Positions 37,285 to 47,709 of a stretch of DNA of 64,000 nucleotides are shown one piece after another. The DNA comes from Polytrichum commune (taxonomy: Eukaryota; Streptophyta; Polytrichopsida; Polytrichales; Polytrichaceae), in the NCBI GenBank assembly GCA_950295325.1, contig OX485806.1, positions 25,358,001 through 25,422,000 on the forward strand, written 5' to 3'. Below the pieces are notes generated by a model. It had not been told where the DNA came from. It saw only the letters and a list, made by a program, of their open reading frames with translations, and did no database searches. Every line of letters starts with the position of its first letter. Positions within the stretch are counted from its first letter, which is position 1. The position numbers and the translations under genes are program-made.

Positions 37285-38280
37285 GGCCAGCGTGGCACGG
37301 GGGTCGAGGATCCGTGTCAGGTTGCGTCTGCGGCTCACCTGCCGCGGTCTCTCTCTCACCTCCTCGGCTCTCGGTTTGATTCCCCTTTCTCCTGCCAGCT
37401 TCCGATTTTCCCTCTGACCTCTTGTGTAAGTATATCAAGAGAATCAAAGCAATGTGTTAACTAGGAGCATATTGTGATCTTCGTGGCCCTTCATTTTGTG
37501 ATACAGATTAGCCGCTACCAAACAATCGTCATCACTTGATGATGTCATGGGTTCACCACCATGAATACCCTAACCCATTTGCTTTATGGAAACCCAATGC
37601 ACAAGCAACGACCACAGACCCAGAATCGGCAACCTTCTTTGAACGTTCACAATGTTCTTCTCTTCGCCATTTCTTGGCTCCATTCTTACTACGAGAGGCA
37701 TCATGCAGTCTCCTACGAGCTCCTTTGAATTCCCTGCTGCCACCTTCAAGAGCTGTGTAGTACGAGGAAGGCGAGGAAGACAACGTTCATGCGAGGGCTT
37801 CAAGGTAGGGAGGCAGGGAGACAGCAACAGAGAGTCCACAAGCAAATGGAAGCAAGCTAGTCAATCTTCGTCGTCTTCTTCTTCTTCTTCTTCCTAAATG
37901 GGAGAGAAGGAGGAAATTTTATGATGAAAGTGGAGGGAAACCTCGAGTGTCGAGTTCATCATCAAGATTCTCAAGTGACTGGTCGGGGTTTAAGGGGGAC
38001 CAAAAAGGAATTCAACAGCAGCAAGCCATACTCGCAAGACTCATTGACAGGAGATATGGTGGTCCGAGGGATCGCACAACCGCCGGTGGCGATCCACAAG
38101 ACAAGTTTCGTGATGGTGGAGATGTGCAAAAAAGAGAATCTGGAAATTTTCGACCAAGAGGTAGAGCGTAGAGGAGAATTGAAACCTGGCAGGAGAAATG
38201 GCGATCAACCCGAGAGCTGAGGAGGTGAGAGAGACCTGACGCAACCTGACGCGGATCCTCGGCCGCCGTGCCACGCTGGA
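37285..38280. mobile_element. Inner inverted-repeat unit enclosing captured coding sequence
   Basis: The segment 37,285-37,400 (GGCCAGCGTGGCACGG..., GAGGATCCG, CTCTCTCTCACCTCCTC) is mirrored at 38,184-38,280. The two arms are about 80-90% similar by eye over 100-140 bp. The loop of about 780 bp has more balanced base composition than the surroundings and contains a gene-like coding stretch. This resembles a Pack-type element, meaning a non-autonomous transposon carrying a host gene fragment. Confidence 0.5.
37652..38171 (+). pseudogene. Captured coding fragment with transit-peptide-like N-terminus, frameshifted
   Basis: The frame 37,652-37,897 starts MFFSSPFLGSIL..., is rich in Ser/Arg with few acidic residues like a chloroplast transit peptide, and ends in a poly-Ser run encoded by a TCT/TTC microsatellite. 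Directly after the run the coding sense continues in another frame (up to 38,171) with a sequence including QQQQAILARLIDRRYGGPRDR. Length change in the microsatellite therefore probably broke one original frame. I do not recognise the parent gene. It sits between the inner inverted repeats, consistent with capture by a transposon. Confidence 0.4.
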
Positions 38281-38415
38281 CCCCATCCCAGAGTCCAGGG
38301 AGTTCTGTAGAGAAAACGGCTAATTGCCGAGCTTTCTGGAGGTGGCTCGGATTTTTCAATTTTTACCCGGAAGTGGGTCTAGAGAGTGCAAAATTTATCG
38401 GTTGAAAGCCCCCAT

Positions 38416-39075
38416 CAGAGTTCGGAAAGTTTTTGAAGCCTTAGCAGCTAATTGCCGGTAGTTGCTACGAAGGGTCGGATTTTTCCCAATTTACATCGGC
38501 AAGAGCCGGTCTTTTGTAAAATCAATCGGCCAATTGCCTATATTCTCATATTTTCATTGGCCAATATCCGATTAAATGGAATTGATATCGGCACTAATTG
38601 TTTAGAAAATGTATGAAAAGTTATTAGAAATCATTTCTTAGTACAAAATCATGAATAAGTGAAAAGAAAGGCATGCTCAGAACTTTAAATTTGAAGAGTT
38701 AACATCCTTGGCAGGAATTGAACCTAGCAATGCCTTCACCGCTTGAAGGCCAAGGGTCCCCCAATTCTTCATAGAAGCAATTGGATTTGGTCATGGAAAG
38801 GTTGCATAATTCAAAAAGTTTAAGGTTTAGGGTACTTCCTCAAGTGCATCATCAGATGCCCCAGACAAATAGCACTCTGGATGCTTCCGGCTGAAATCTA
38901 GTAACTCACAAGAAGAATCGGCTACATTTCTGGGACATTTTCTGGTTCATCGGCTAATTGCCGGAGGATTGAAATTACAGTCGGATTGCCATCCGATGGT
39001 TGGAAACTTGGACCGGCCATGAGGGGAAATCCATCGGCTGATAATGAACTAGCCGTCGGTTTTCCCCGAACATAG
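38416..39075. mobile_element. hAT-like non-autonomous element, copy 2
   Basis: A 660-bp sister of 36,613-37,273 with the same ends (CAGAGTTCGG ... CCCCGAACATAG). It is flanked by a perfect 8-bp duplication GCCCCCAT (38,408-38,415 and 39,076-39,083), the length made by hAT transposases. No coding capacity. Confidence 0.85.
38706..38755 (-). ncRNA. 50-nt tRNA-like fold, copy 2
   Basis: Same 50-nt module as at 36,904-36,953, within the second hAT-like copy, with all three stems intact. Confidence 0.4.
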
Positions 39076-39275
39076 GCCCCCATTTTCCTAATGTATTTAG
39101 GCAATTAGTCAACATTTTTTTTTCATTTATGCAATTTCTGAAAGGTCTAAAGTGGGGCCGGTTTTATATTTTGGTGGTGGATGTGTCATTGTCATTTATT
39201 CTTTCATTTTTTTCAAGTTCTTAGGATTAAATAATGTGGGCATTCACTCTCCATTTTTTTTTGTCTAAATAGTAT

Positions 39276-39325
39276 CTTTAGCAAGAGTTGAACCTGGCAA
39301 AGCCCCTACCATATTAGGGCTAAGG
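39276..39325 (-). ncRNA. 50-nt tRNA-like fold, divergent copy 3
   Basis: Outside the hAT-like copies but inside the same mosaic. Minus strand: CCTTAGC, CCTA-ATATGG-TAGG arm, 9-nt linker, AGG-TTCAACT-CTT arm, then GCTAAAG. The length is again exactly 50. Compared with copies 1 and 2, the acceptor-like stem has a G-C to A-T pair swap (CCTTGGC/GCCAAGG to CCTTAGC/GCTAAAG, one mismatch), and the D-like arm is changed on both sides. Confidence 0.35.
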
Positions 39326-39939
39326 ATTTAGCCTTCGGAAAATACAAGCACCACAAAAGGGTCCAAGTATTATCCAGAGGCTAGTTAGTATTAAAAAATC
39401 ACGAAATTTCTAGAACTCAAAAACTCATAATGCAAATGAAAATGCAAGCTCCACCGCTATGGAATGGAAGCTGTGGCGGGAAGCAAGTAACCTTAAACCA
39501 CAAGCCACACTAACCCTAAACCACAAGCCAACAAGGCATAGTCTCCAACTATGCATAGTATTGAAAAAATTATCTAAAATATATATATTTGGGTGGCTGC
39601 CCGCCGTGAGAATAAATTTTCAATTGGTAATTTGCCGTGAATACTCTAGGGCAGTTTGCCTTAATGCTGGAATTTTTTTTCTAATCGGCCCATTTCCGTA
39701 AACCTTGATTTTCTTCCGGAACCCCTTCCTAAACTTTCGAATTGCATTCGGAAATTCTCAAAATCAACTGGCTAGCTTGTAACTAACTGCCGGCACTACC
39801 CTTTCATTGCCCTGTCCTCCCCTGACAACGCAATAGCCACGAGCCGTTGGATGCGTCCCCACGCATCGACGGTAGAGATCTCTCTGCCCGCGACCACATG
39901 GGCCTCATTCACAACGCCTCAGTGACGCGGGTTTGATCA

Positions 39940-40900
39940 TTGATTTCTAATTCTGGGTTGCTTTAGCACTCCCAACTCTGAAATTCAAGCTACAAATATT
40001 AAAAAGATTATGACAGAAGCTTTTGAATTTTGGCCTCACATAATGAAAGGCATGATGCTTAGCGATGTTATGACTTTTGACATGGGCATAATCGACTGTT
40101 AAAATTGTGGATTAGGTTTTATGTCAGTGTCCGAGGAGATTTTTGGGCAATAATTGGCCTAAAAACAAAGACCAACAACCAATCTCGTCCATGTTGGTAT
40201 TATAGGTACCCTAGTGAACATTAGATGGACCTAGTCGACTACGGATGCCTCGACCTTACTATTGACATCTCTATGTTTTAAAATTATTTATTTAGTTAGT
40301 TTAATAATTGATTTACAATGTATTGTCTAAATTTATCTTGAATAATTGGTAGTTAACCCCTGATAGCATGAGGGGTCAAAAACCAAAATTATAGGGATTT
40401 CATGGACCAATTGATGTGGGGCGGGAGGGGGATGTTGCATGTCCAAGTTGCCCCACATGCCTGAAGGACTACAAACTGCCTATGCCTATGTTTGACTGAA
40501 TGTTGGGCAAGGTCTCCATCGTATTAATTGAACCCTATGAAGGTCAATTCACCTCCTACCTTGCCAACCATGTCTTACCTTGCCATTTACACACAACCTT
40601 ACCTCGCTAAAGCTCAAACAAATCACAAACCCTGACGTTCACCGTTAACAACATTTATAGTTACTTATTGTTAGGAATTTTTTATCGCTATAAAATGTGA
40701 AGGTACAATGTAGTCCAAATACCAACAATGAAGTGCTATTGTTCTATGGTATATGTCATGGGAACTTCATATATGTGAAATTATGTAAAATCACACATAT
40801 GACATTCGTGGACTTCAAAAATGACTCAAGTAAATCTAGGAAATAGTATTACATATATTGATGTCTTGGCTATTTACATCTTTAGTGAAGTTGGGGCACC
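39940..40900. other. Intergenic DNA, no gene seen
   Basis: No open frame of interest and no structured repeat recognised. Confidence 0.4.
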
Positions 40901-40905
40901 TACCG

Positions 40906-42030
40906 CTAGTTGCCTACCAATGCCCCCCTCCAATCATTTTGAGATAGGAAATGAGTATTAATCCAACACTCCCCTATACATATCCTTTGCCCCCCGCATT
41001 GTGGGCAAGTCACTTGCGTTTTTGTTTTACACACCACACATCTTCGCGTAAGTTTCTCTAATTGGAGCATGGACTTGGATTGTGGTTGGTGCATAAACAT
41101 AAGTATTAGACTTTGACCTAACCCACTTGCTTGCCAAAACTTTCGCTATCTCCAGTTGGAATTGCAAATGGGTGTAGGGTTTTTCTTCCAATCTCTCAAC
41201 CTTTTTCTTGTGAAGAATCCACATGTTGATCGTTGTAATGCCCAAAAGGGGGAAAACATATGTTCCCACCACTTGTGGGTGCACACTTGACACAAATATA
41301 AACCCCTAAGGTGGTATGCTACATCCACCCCCCGCGTATAGGTAGTGTACTCTAGATGGACCAAAGACGTTGCTACATCAACCTTTTTGCTACCCATCCA
41401 TCTAGGAACTACGCATGGGGGGCCTTGTTGGGGTATGTGTGTGTGGACAAAAGGAGAACATGTTTTTATCCACCCAATGAACAGTTGACATCCTCTTTGA
41501 AGAGTGCGTCCTATACTCCATTGTGCCTTGTGAATTTTTTCCCATTGTTTTTTGATTGACAACACCTTGGGTGACTTTATCCAATTGGCCCGGATGGTAC
41601 ATGTGACATAGATACCTATTTTAAACAAATCCCTAATTAAAGGAACCAAGATAAAAAAAATTGTCCATGAAAACAACATGGTTTCTACCACTCAACCATA
41701 CCATACTATCTTTCACCACTTTGGGTCCCACTTGAGCGTCACCTTTTGTGGAATATTTTCATATTTGGTAATAATGTATTTTTTACCTGCACATATATCC
41801 ATGTCCATGCATATTTATCCACAAAATATGCGAGGCATCAAACTTTGGTGGTTCGTTTGCATAGTTTGTTGGAAAATATTGCCTCACGACACATTATGTC
41901 CCTTTGTATCCTATCATCATTTCATCGGTCGTGATTTTTTCTCCCAAATTTCATTATTTCTCGATCTCTCCCTGATCTCTTTCATGGGCCATGAAATTTT
42001 ATGCAATTTGTCACATCTATCATGCCCATA
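40906..42030 (-). mobile_element. piggyBac-type transposase remnant (DDE_Tnp_1_7 + Cys-rich tail)
   Basis: Minus-strand blocks are in piggyBac order but in shifting frames. About 41,960-41,790 carries a DDE-region block (MMIGYKG-, RQYFP-type). A following block contains DLFKIGIYVT-TIRAN (about 41,640-41,570). Then comes TRGVDVA-HLRGLY (about 41,340-41,300), the GVD-AD motif that precedes the C-terminal helices. The block HKWWE-MFS is at about 41,270. A cysteine-rich C-terminal domain, CVVCKTKTQVTCPQCGG, sits at about 41,035-40,985. PiggyBac enzymes cut and paste DNA at TTAA. The stops and frameshifts make it inactive. The ends with TTAA were not identified. Confidence 0.8.
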
Positions 42031-42419
42031 GTTGATTCCTCAGGATGACTTATTTGGACCTGCAAACATCAAGTAATGGTATCAAAACAAATCCTCATCA
42101 TTATAGATGAAATTAGTATACACCATAAAAATATGTTATCCCCCCCCCCCGATACAACCTTGCACATGTGTCGCAACCCTCGCTAGCCCCCTTAACAATC
42201 TTGATCATTTTCATTTCTAGCAAGGGTCACGAATGCTAATCCTTCACATTCCACCATGCGAATGGTTAGCTCCCCATACCACGGACCTTATAGTTCATAA
42301 GAGGGGAACCGACTCTCCTACTTTGCTTTCAAGACTCACCCCTTAATCGGTAACCAATTCTTTGATGTGGACTTTCATTCATAAAAGTTCAATCTAATGT
42401 TGATCATCGGGTTGCCGGA

Positions 42420-43350
42420 GCAACACTATAACAACCCGAACCATACTAGGCACCTATGTCCTCACATTGGGCCAAGGCTCATAAAGGCCGTGCCGTTTGG
42501 CCTTGGGTGAGTTCGACCACACCACCTCACCTATATAAGCCTCTAGGACTTCTGGCAGGGCCCCTACCCCAACGTCAAGAAACCTTTTGTCTCTCTACCA
42601 AGAGTTGGGACCAAGTAGACATTTTCCCTTCGTTGTTCAAGCTGGAAACCCCTTGCAGCTTCAGACCATCATAACTTCCTTGTTTGATATCTGATGCTAA
42701 CAAACAACCACTCCATCTTCATTTATGCTTCACATAGATGCCGATGAACTCCTCACTTGCCCCGTTCGGGCAAGCATTGAGAAAGTTATGCATGTTCAAA
42801 CCTTGGCAGTCCCAGGAGCCTCTCCCAGGCCACTATTGTACCAGGGCGTTGTCTCGGGACAACGCCCCACTCAAATTGCCATATCTCCTAGCTCACACCT
42901 CCGATTGAGGTGTTCTTGGGCATTCTAGAATCTACACGACATAAGCTACTCAGAACTGATGGTCTTACCCTTGTGCCTCTTAGTCTTCATGGGCGGGAGG
43001 CGTTCCCAACGCCCGGGGCCCTCACCCACACTAGGATCACTTGGGCCCTCTCACCAATGGCGACACAAGTCCCGAGTGACACTATGGGGTCCCCCTTGTG
43101 CCCATGGTGTTTTGGGCACTCCTCATGGAGAGGTGCGCTACAACATGGGTTGTGTTTTGTTCCCATATACAAATTGATGGCCATGTATACTTTGAACTCC
43201 ACAACTTTCAAGGGTCTCCAATTCTTCCCACCCGTAATAGTTGTCCTCCCATGCAATGTTTCACTTGCATATTGATTAGACTTATATGCTATGGGGCGTA
43301 GTGTATTGTGGACCCACAAACTATCAAATAATTGACTCAATGTTGGCATG
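42420..43350. other. GC-richer block with TATA-like motif and palindrome (possible solo LTR)
   Basis: Richer in GC than its flanks. It contains CTATATAAGCC at about 42,531-42,541 followed by a C-rich leader-like stretch, and a perfect hairpin GGGCGTTGTC-TCGG-GACAACGCCC at about 42,844-42,867. Overlapping open frames on both strands (e.g. 42,910-43,275 plus, 43,349-42,987 minus) have no family resemblance. A promoter-like motif in an otherwise non-coding block fits an old LTR, but I found no second copy in the window. Confidence 0.3.
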
Positions 43351-43970
43351 TGCCAATATGTCTTACTGCCATCGTGCTTGGGTCATAACCAACACACATT
43401 TTTGTCCATGTGGCATTTGCATACAATTATTTTAAAGCAAGTGCTATAATTTTCTTGCCATATGATTTGGTAGAGGCTTGTGAGGCAGAGGCTTTCTCCT
43501 TGTTGGTTGGCTGCAAAATGTGAACCTACCCCTTTGCACCATCCTCTCCCTCGGCAATGTTCTCCACTCTCTTATTGTTGTCCCCATCATAGTCCTCCAT
43601 TGCAAACTCTAGCCGCCACACCCATCATCCAGTTCGTTGTAACTTGAATACCGTAACACCATAGCATGTTCCTTCATAAATAATTCCCAAAAAAAAAACG
43701 TAAAAAAACAGAAATTACAGGCAAAGAGAAACGAATAACTCTCAAATTATACTGTGATAAAAACGAAAAGACAAAAAATCAGGATTAGGATAATGACTTA
43801 GGTTTAAACAAGTTGGGCCGCCATAAATGGATGAAAAACGCAATTAGGATGAAATTTCTGCACATCTTTCCCACCCTAATCACGAATGATTTTTAATCCA
43901 ATAAATGAGAAGACGAATTTCAAAAAAATCTATTTTTGGAATGCGAACCTTATTTTTATTAAAAAAATTA
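43350..43970. other. Intergenic DNA, no gene seen
   Basis: AT-rich with poly-A stretches near 43,690-43,710. No coding resemblance. Confidence 0.35.
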
Positions 43971-43977
43971 AATATTC

Positions 43978-44070
43978 GTGCGGCAGGTGGCGAACCTGCT
44001 ATGGTGTTACGGTAGTGGAAGGGAGTCCTCAACCTCGTCCCCCTCAAAGCCACTACCATTTCAGCCAACC
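43978..44070 (-). ncRNA. tRNA-derived-like sequence (possible SINE head)
   Basis: On the minus strand TGGCTGAAATGGTAG fits the Pol III A box (TRGYNNANNNG). About 70 nt later GCAGG-TTCGCCA-CCTGC forms a perfect 5-bp T-like stem with a 7-nt loop. GGTAGTGG/CCACTACC also pair over the middle. An acceptor stem and a standard anticodon arm are not evident, so this is not a functional tRNA gene. It could be a degenerate tRNA or SINE. Confidence 0.3.
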
Positions 44071-44950
44071 TCAACATTTGGAAGAAAATATTTTTCTTGC
44101 TACAAAAATAAACTGCACAATATCGTGCTTTCATCCCAAAATGCAACCAAAACACATGTCACTTTGAGTCTTAGGTCAAGAAACTCATCTCCAACCATTC
44201 CTAAATTCCATCCACTGATATATGCACTACAATGGACTATCAGGCCTCGTAAAATTGTGTTGAGGAAAACGAGGAAGAGCACTCTCAAAACTTGGATTTT
44301 GGGACTTTAATCTATTTAGGGAGGATTTGCAAACCACTATAGAAGTGGGGCCATGTCACTAGGGTGCCCTATGAGCCCGAGGGCATAAACAATATAGTCC
44401 ATGGGGCGCCTTTGGTGAATGCATGGTAAGGGCCGGTTTACACTACGGTGGAGAAGGCCTCCGGTCGGTCAAGAATGCTTGGCCAAGACATGGTTATATG
44501 AGGCAAATGGTGGATGTGCCGGAGAAGAATTAAAGGCAATAAAATATTTCTTAAGGAGTCTTGACCAGTTGAAGTCTAAACACCTAGAGGAGAAGTCCAC
44601 CGGAGAAGTCCACCGGTGAAGAGAAGTTCACCTAATGGTGAAGATTTTTTGTGATAAAAAACCATAATTCTCTACATTCACATTGTATCAAAAGATTTCA
44701 ACAAGAATTGTGTTCATAAGAATTGTGTAATATAATGTTCAATTTTATTCAAAAGATAATGAAAATTGCCAAATTGCCAATTGTCAAGTTTGGCCCATGT
44801 AGGAAATAAATGTCTCCTTGGGTGTTTAAGAATGAAGAGGGGAAAACCCATACACATTGGACAAAGCACTACTCTTTGGTATTATTTAAGACATGCTCTC
44901 CTCTTAATCATCCTCATCAATTTCTCTTTTCTTATCTTTGATCTTCAATC

Positions 44951-45313
44951 ATGGATAATCGAAGAAGAGAGATTTTGTGCTCTCTTATGATCTTTATGGT
45001 TTTGAAGTATTTTATCATTTCAACTATGGCGATACAAAAAACCATCATGTATCACCATAATGCTTCAATTATGATGATGGCATATTTTTTGTTTGGGAGC
45101 AAGGAGAGGGTGGTGTGGAAATTTGACCGGCCAAGTGGATATGTGTCACAATTTCTTCTTGGATCATATAATGCAAAAATGTTCAAAGATCGTGTACGGG
45201 TGAGTAAGCCTACTCTTTTTTTATTTATGTCATTTGCTTGGACCCATGTTGAGCAAGAAAGATACAAAATTAAGACTATTGCGAAAAAAAATTGCACAAA
45301 AAAAAATTGCTAA
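44951..45313 (+). pseudogene. Harbinger-type transposase N-terminal exon
   Basis: A 120-codon frame starting MDNRRREILC. Its distal half reads YNAKMFKDRVRVSKPTLF, matching the 'F-K-x-x-x-R-V-S-K/R-x-T-F' block found in front of the DDE nuclease of PIF/Harbinger (HARBI1-like) proteins. The frame ends in a Lys-rich tail just before the (GA)n tract. The nuclease core with its Asp/Asp/Glu residues is missing downstream, so it is a truncated relic inside the 3.6-kb element. Confidence 0.6.
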
Positions 45314-45328
45314 GGAGCTACTACAACA

Positions 45329-45351
45329 GAGAGAGAGAGAGAGAGAGAGAG
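45329..45351. repeat. (GA)n microsatellite
   Basis: A pure GA run of about 23 bp, mirrored in type by 47,689-47,709 at the other side of the unexplained 2.3-kb interior. Confidence 0.9.
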
Positions 45352-47688
45352 CTAAATAATCTTGTCATGATTATCCTCTAGTCAGAATAGGATAAGTTAT
45401 GTTAAGTTAAGTTATCCATCTGGTAGAGTTATGTCAAGTAGACATTAAAGACAACATACATCCCCTTTCGAATGGGGTCTTGATAGTCAGATGGTGTTTT
45501 CTTATACATGTCTCTTTTTGTCAACCTCGTAGAGATTGGTAATCTTTTTGTCCCTGGTAACCACACTTTATTAGGAAGAGTATTCACGTATTGAAGTCAA
45601 TAGTGGCTTCTTGTCGATCACTCATTCTGGTTTCTCCTCACCCTACAGACCTGAGGGCGCTGAGTAGCAACTAGTCCCACATAGTCATCCTTCTTGAAAT
45701 AGAGTATAGTTAACAGCATATGTTGGCACTATTTGGGTGTGACATCACTGTGTAATTTAGACGTACACCTCAAAAACACTTTAAATGCTGGATCTATGTT
45801 CCATCCTTGTTGTTTTGACTATCTTTACATGTTTCATACTACATGTACGAAGTATACGAGTAGTTGTAATTCTACAACAGTTCTATAGAGTAAGAACAAG
45901 ATTGCAGACAGATCCTGTAAACGGAGCCATGCCGTTTCTTGTTGATTCTATCAACAGAACATAGTGCTTACCCGGTTATACCTTATTCCTCACAGAAAGG
46001 TATCGGGTTATAATAATTTAGAAGGGGCTATGCTTCTACTGCTCAGTAAACCAATATCAAGTATGTAAGTCTTCACATCTTTTAGTTACACATTACAGAA
46101 GTACCTCATTCCCGTAAGTCCAGGGGAATACTTAGGGTGTGATCCATACGTCCTAATTCCATTCCTCACTATCCCAGTTAGTCAATGTTACTTCGAGCAT
46201 CAAACACTCTGTTAGTCATATAAAATGAACACCAGTATTATATTGTAGTTGTTCCCCAATGCTATAATTGTATTTTTATCGAATGATCATACTGTTCATG
46301 AAGAATCTGTAAATCCAGAGCAACAAGGATTGCCCATTTCCACAGGTCGACTATATGTAAGTATACGTATAGTCCTGTTAATCCAATATATCTCCCATAT
46401 GAATTATAAATCATATCTACTGAAATATCAGATGGGTCTATGGTAATTCCTTCGTCATCGGGTTATTTCTTTTGTTAGTCCCACGTAGCATAATCTTTAT
46501 ATTTCGTTTAGGCAACGCATCATTGAGTTCCTTCATCAGGATACTGTAGTAACATATACTGAAACGATTCTCCTCATACGGACCATTTTGGACTGCAAAT
46601 GGCCGTATCCCATGAGAGTTTTATTTTCTCCTCTGACTCGGTCAGTATGACTTCATACAGTACCAATTCTCTCATCTTACAGATAAACAGCCTTATTGTA
46701 TTTGACGTTCCATTGTCACTGTTAATTGTTACTGGTAGTAGCAATCATGTAGGTAGTAAATCAGTATATGGCTACCTTATTCAAATAACCAGAACAGGAA
46801 CGTTATATTGATTACCCGTCTGTGAGATCAAGAAAGATATGTAGAGAGTATATATTGTTTTTCAATCAAGAAAGCTAGACTCATGGTAGTAATTCAAATT
46901 TCAATGAGAAATTTCTTGTAACATCGCCATGAGTGGACAATTCTTCGAAGGGTGCTCAGCACTTGTAGAAGAGGTCCTCACCTATGCCCATGCTCCCCAC
47001 AATTACCATAAAGTAAGTTAGTAGAGCGTACAACAGGTGTCAACGGACCTTCATACTTGTTATCGATGTCAACAAGTCTATGCATCCTTCTTGGAACTTA
47101 ATATGATATAATACTCAATAACATCTACATATCTTTGCATATATTTGCAAACATTTTCTTGACAATGGAATTGGGAGAAATCAGATAGTGGCTAGATTTT
47201 TGCAGTATTCCCATTCTTTCTTCCAATGTCATCTGTAATTCTTTTAGAAGAACACCTTGAATTCACTGTCGGGTGCACTTTTCTTGCTCATTTTGATGCA
47301 CTCTGCTTGCACTTAGGACTCGAATGGACCCAGCTTTCAGAGCAGATACGACTACTTAGGCAACAGTTATTCAAACTGCTCAAATACTGTCGTAAGTATG
47401 TCTCAGTTTGTGCAGAGATGAACCATCCTCAAAAACCTTCAAAGTTTACACGCTCATCTTGCATTCACTCCTACTACATGCGTCAGCAGAGACTTAACAG
47501 AGCACTGAGGAACTTTCTTGCACATCTCTCTTTATGGCCAGACTGCTTTAGTCGAAGGTGACTCTATGTATGCAGGCGTCACCAGTACGCCGTGGTTTAT
47601 ATTGATGTTTTCTGTCCATTTCTTGGGCAGCCCGTAAGAAATTTTTCCGGAGCCCGTACTTGCAGAATTACAAGAAATAGAGGTAAGT
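45352..47688. other. Unexplained 2.3-kb interior of the Harbinger element
   Basis: No transposase motif on either strand. The longest frame is 47,226-47,561 (plus, 111 codons, Leu- and His-containing, no recognised family). Codon-like order is poor elsewhere. It may be a secondary insertion targeted at or expanded from the GA repeat, or rapidly decayed element sequence. Confidence 0.35.
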
Positions 47689-47709
47689 AGAGAGAGAGAG
47701 AGAGAGAGA
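47689..47709. repeat. (GA)n microsatellite
   Basis: A pure GA run of about 21 bp. Confidence 0.9.

Larger units (their letters stand above)
36487..39937. mobile_element. Nested transposon mosaic bounded by ~120-bp inverted repeats
   Basis: The stretch 36,487-36,605 is inverted, with substitutions, at 39,815-39,937 (shared core GTCGTGGCTATTG-GTTGTCAGG on the left, its inverse on the right). Inside lie a second inverted pair (37,285-37,400 and 38,184-38,280) and two 660-bp hAT-like insertions. Motifs of the form GGCTAATTGCCG recur throughout (e.g. about 36,644, 37,148, 38,318, 38,447, 38,950), like transposase-binding subterminal repeats. Long inverted ends suggest a Mutator-like element, but a 9-bp target duplication is not visible. 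Confidence 0.6.

Noticed and set aside
36613-39075. Two 660-bp direct repeats as LTRs of a small retrotransposon
   Set aside because: Each copy has its own distinct flanking duplication (TATGGAA and GCCCCCAT), and the interior lacks a primer-binding site, so independent hAT-like insertions explain them better.
42910-43349. Overlapping open frames on both strands at 42.9-43.3 kb
   Set aside because: Open frames on both strands in a GC-richer block are expected by composition. Neither shows domain resemblance.
47226-47561. 111-codon plus-strand frame inside the Harbinger element as the transposase core
   Set aside because: No DDE nuclease motifs and no resemblance to Harbinger proteins.
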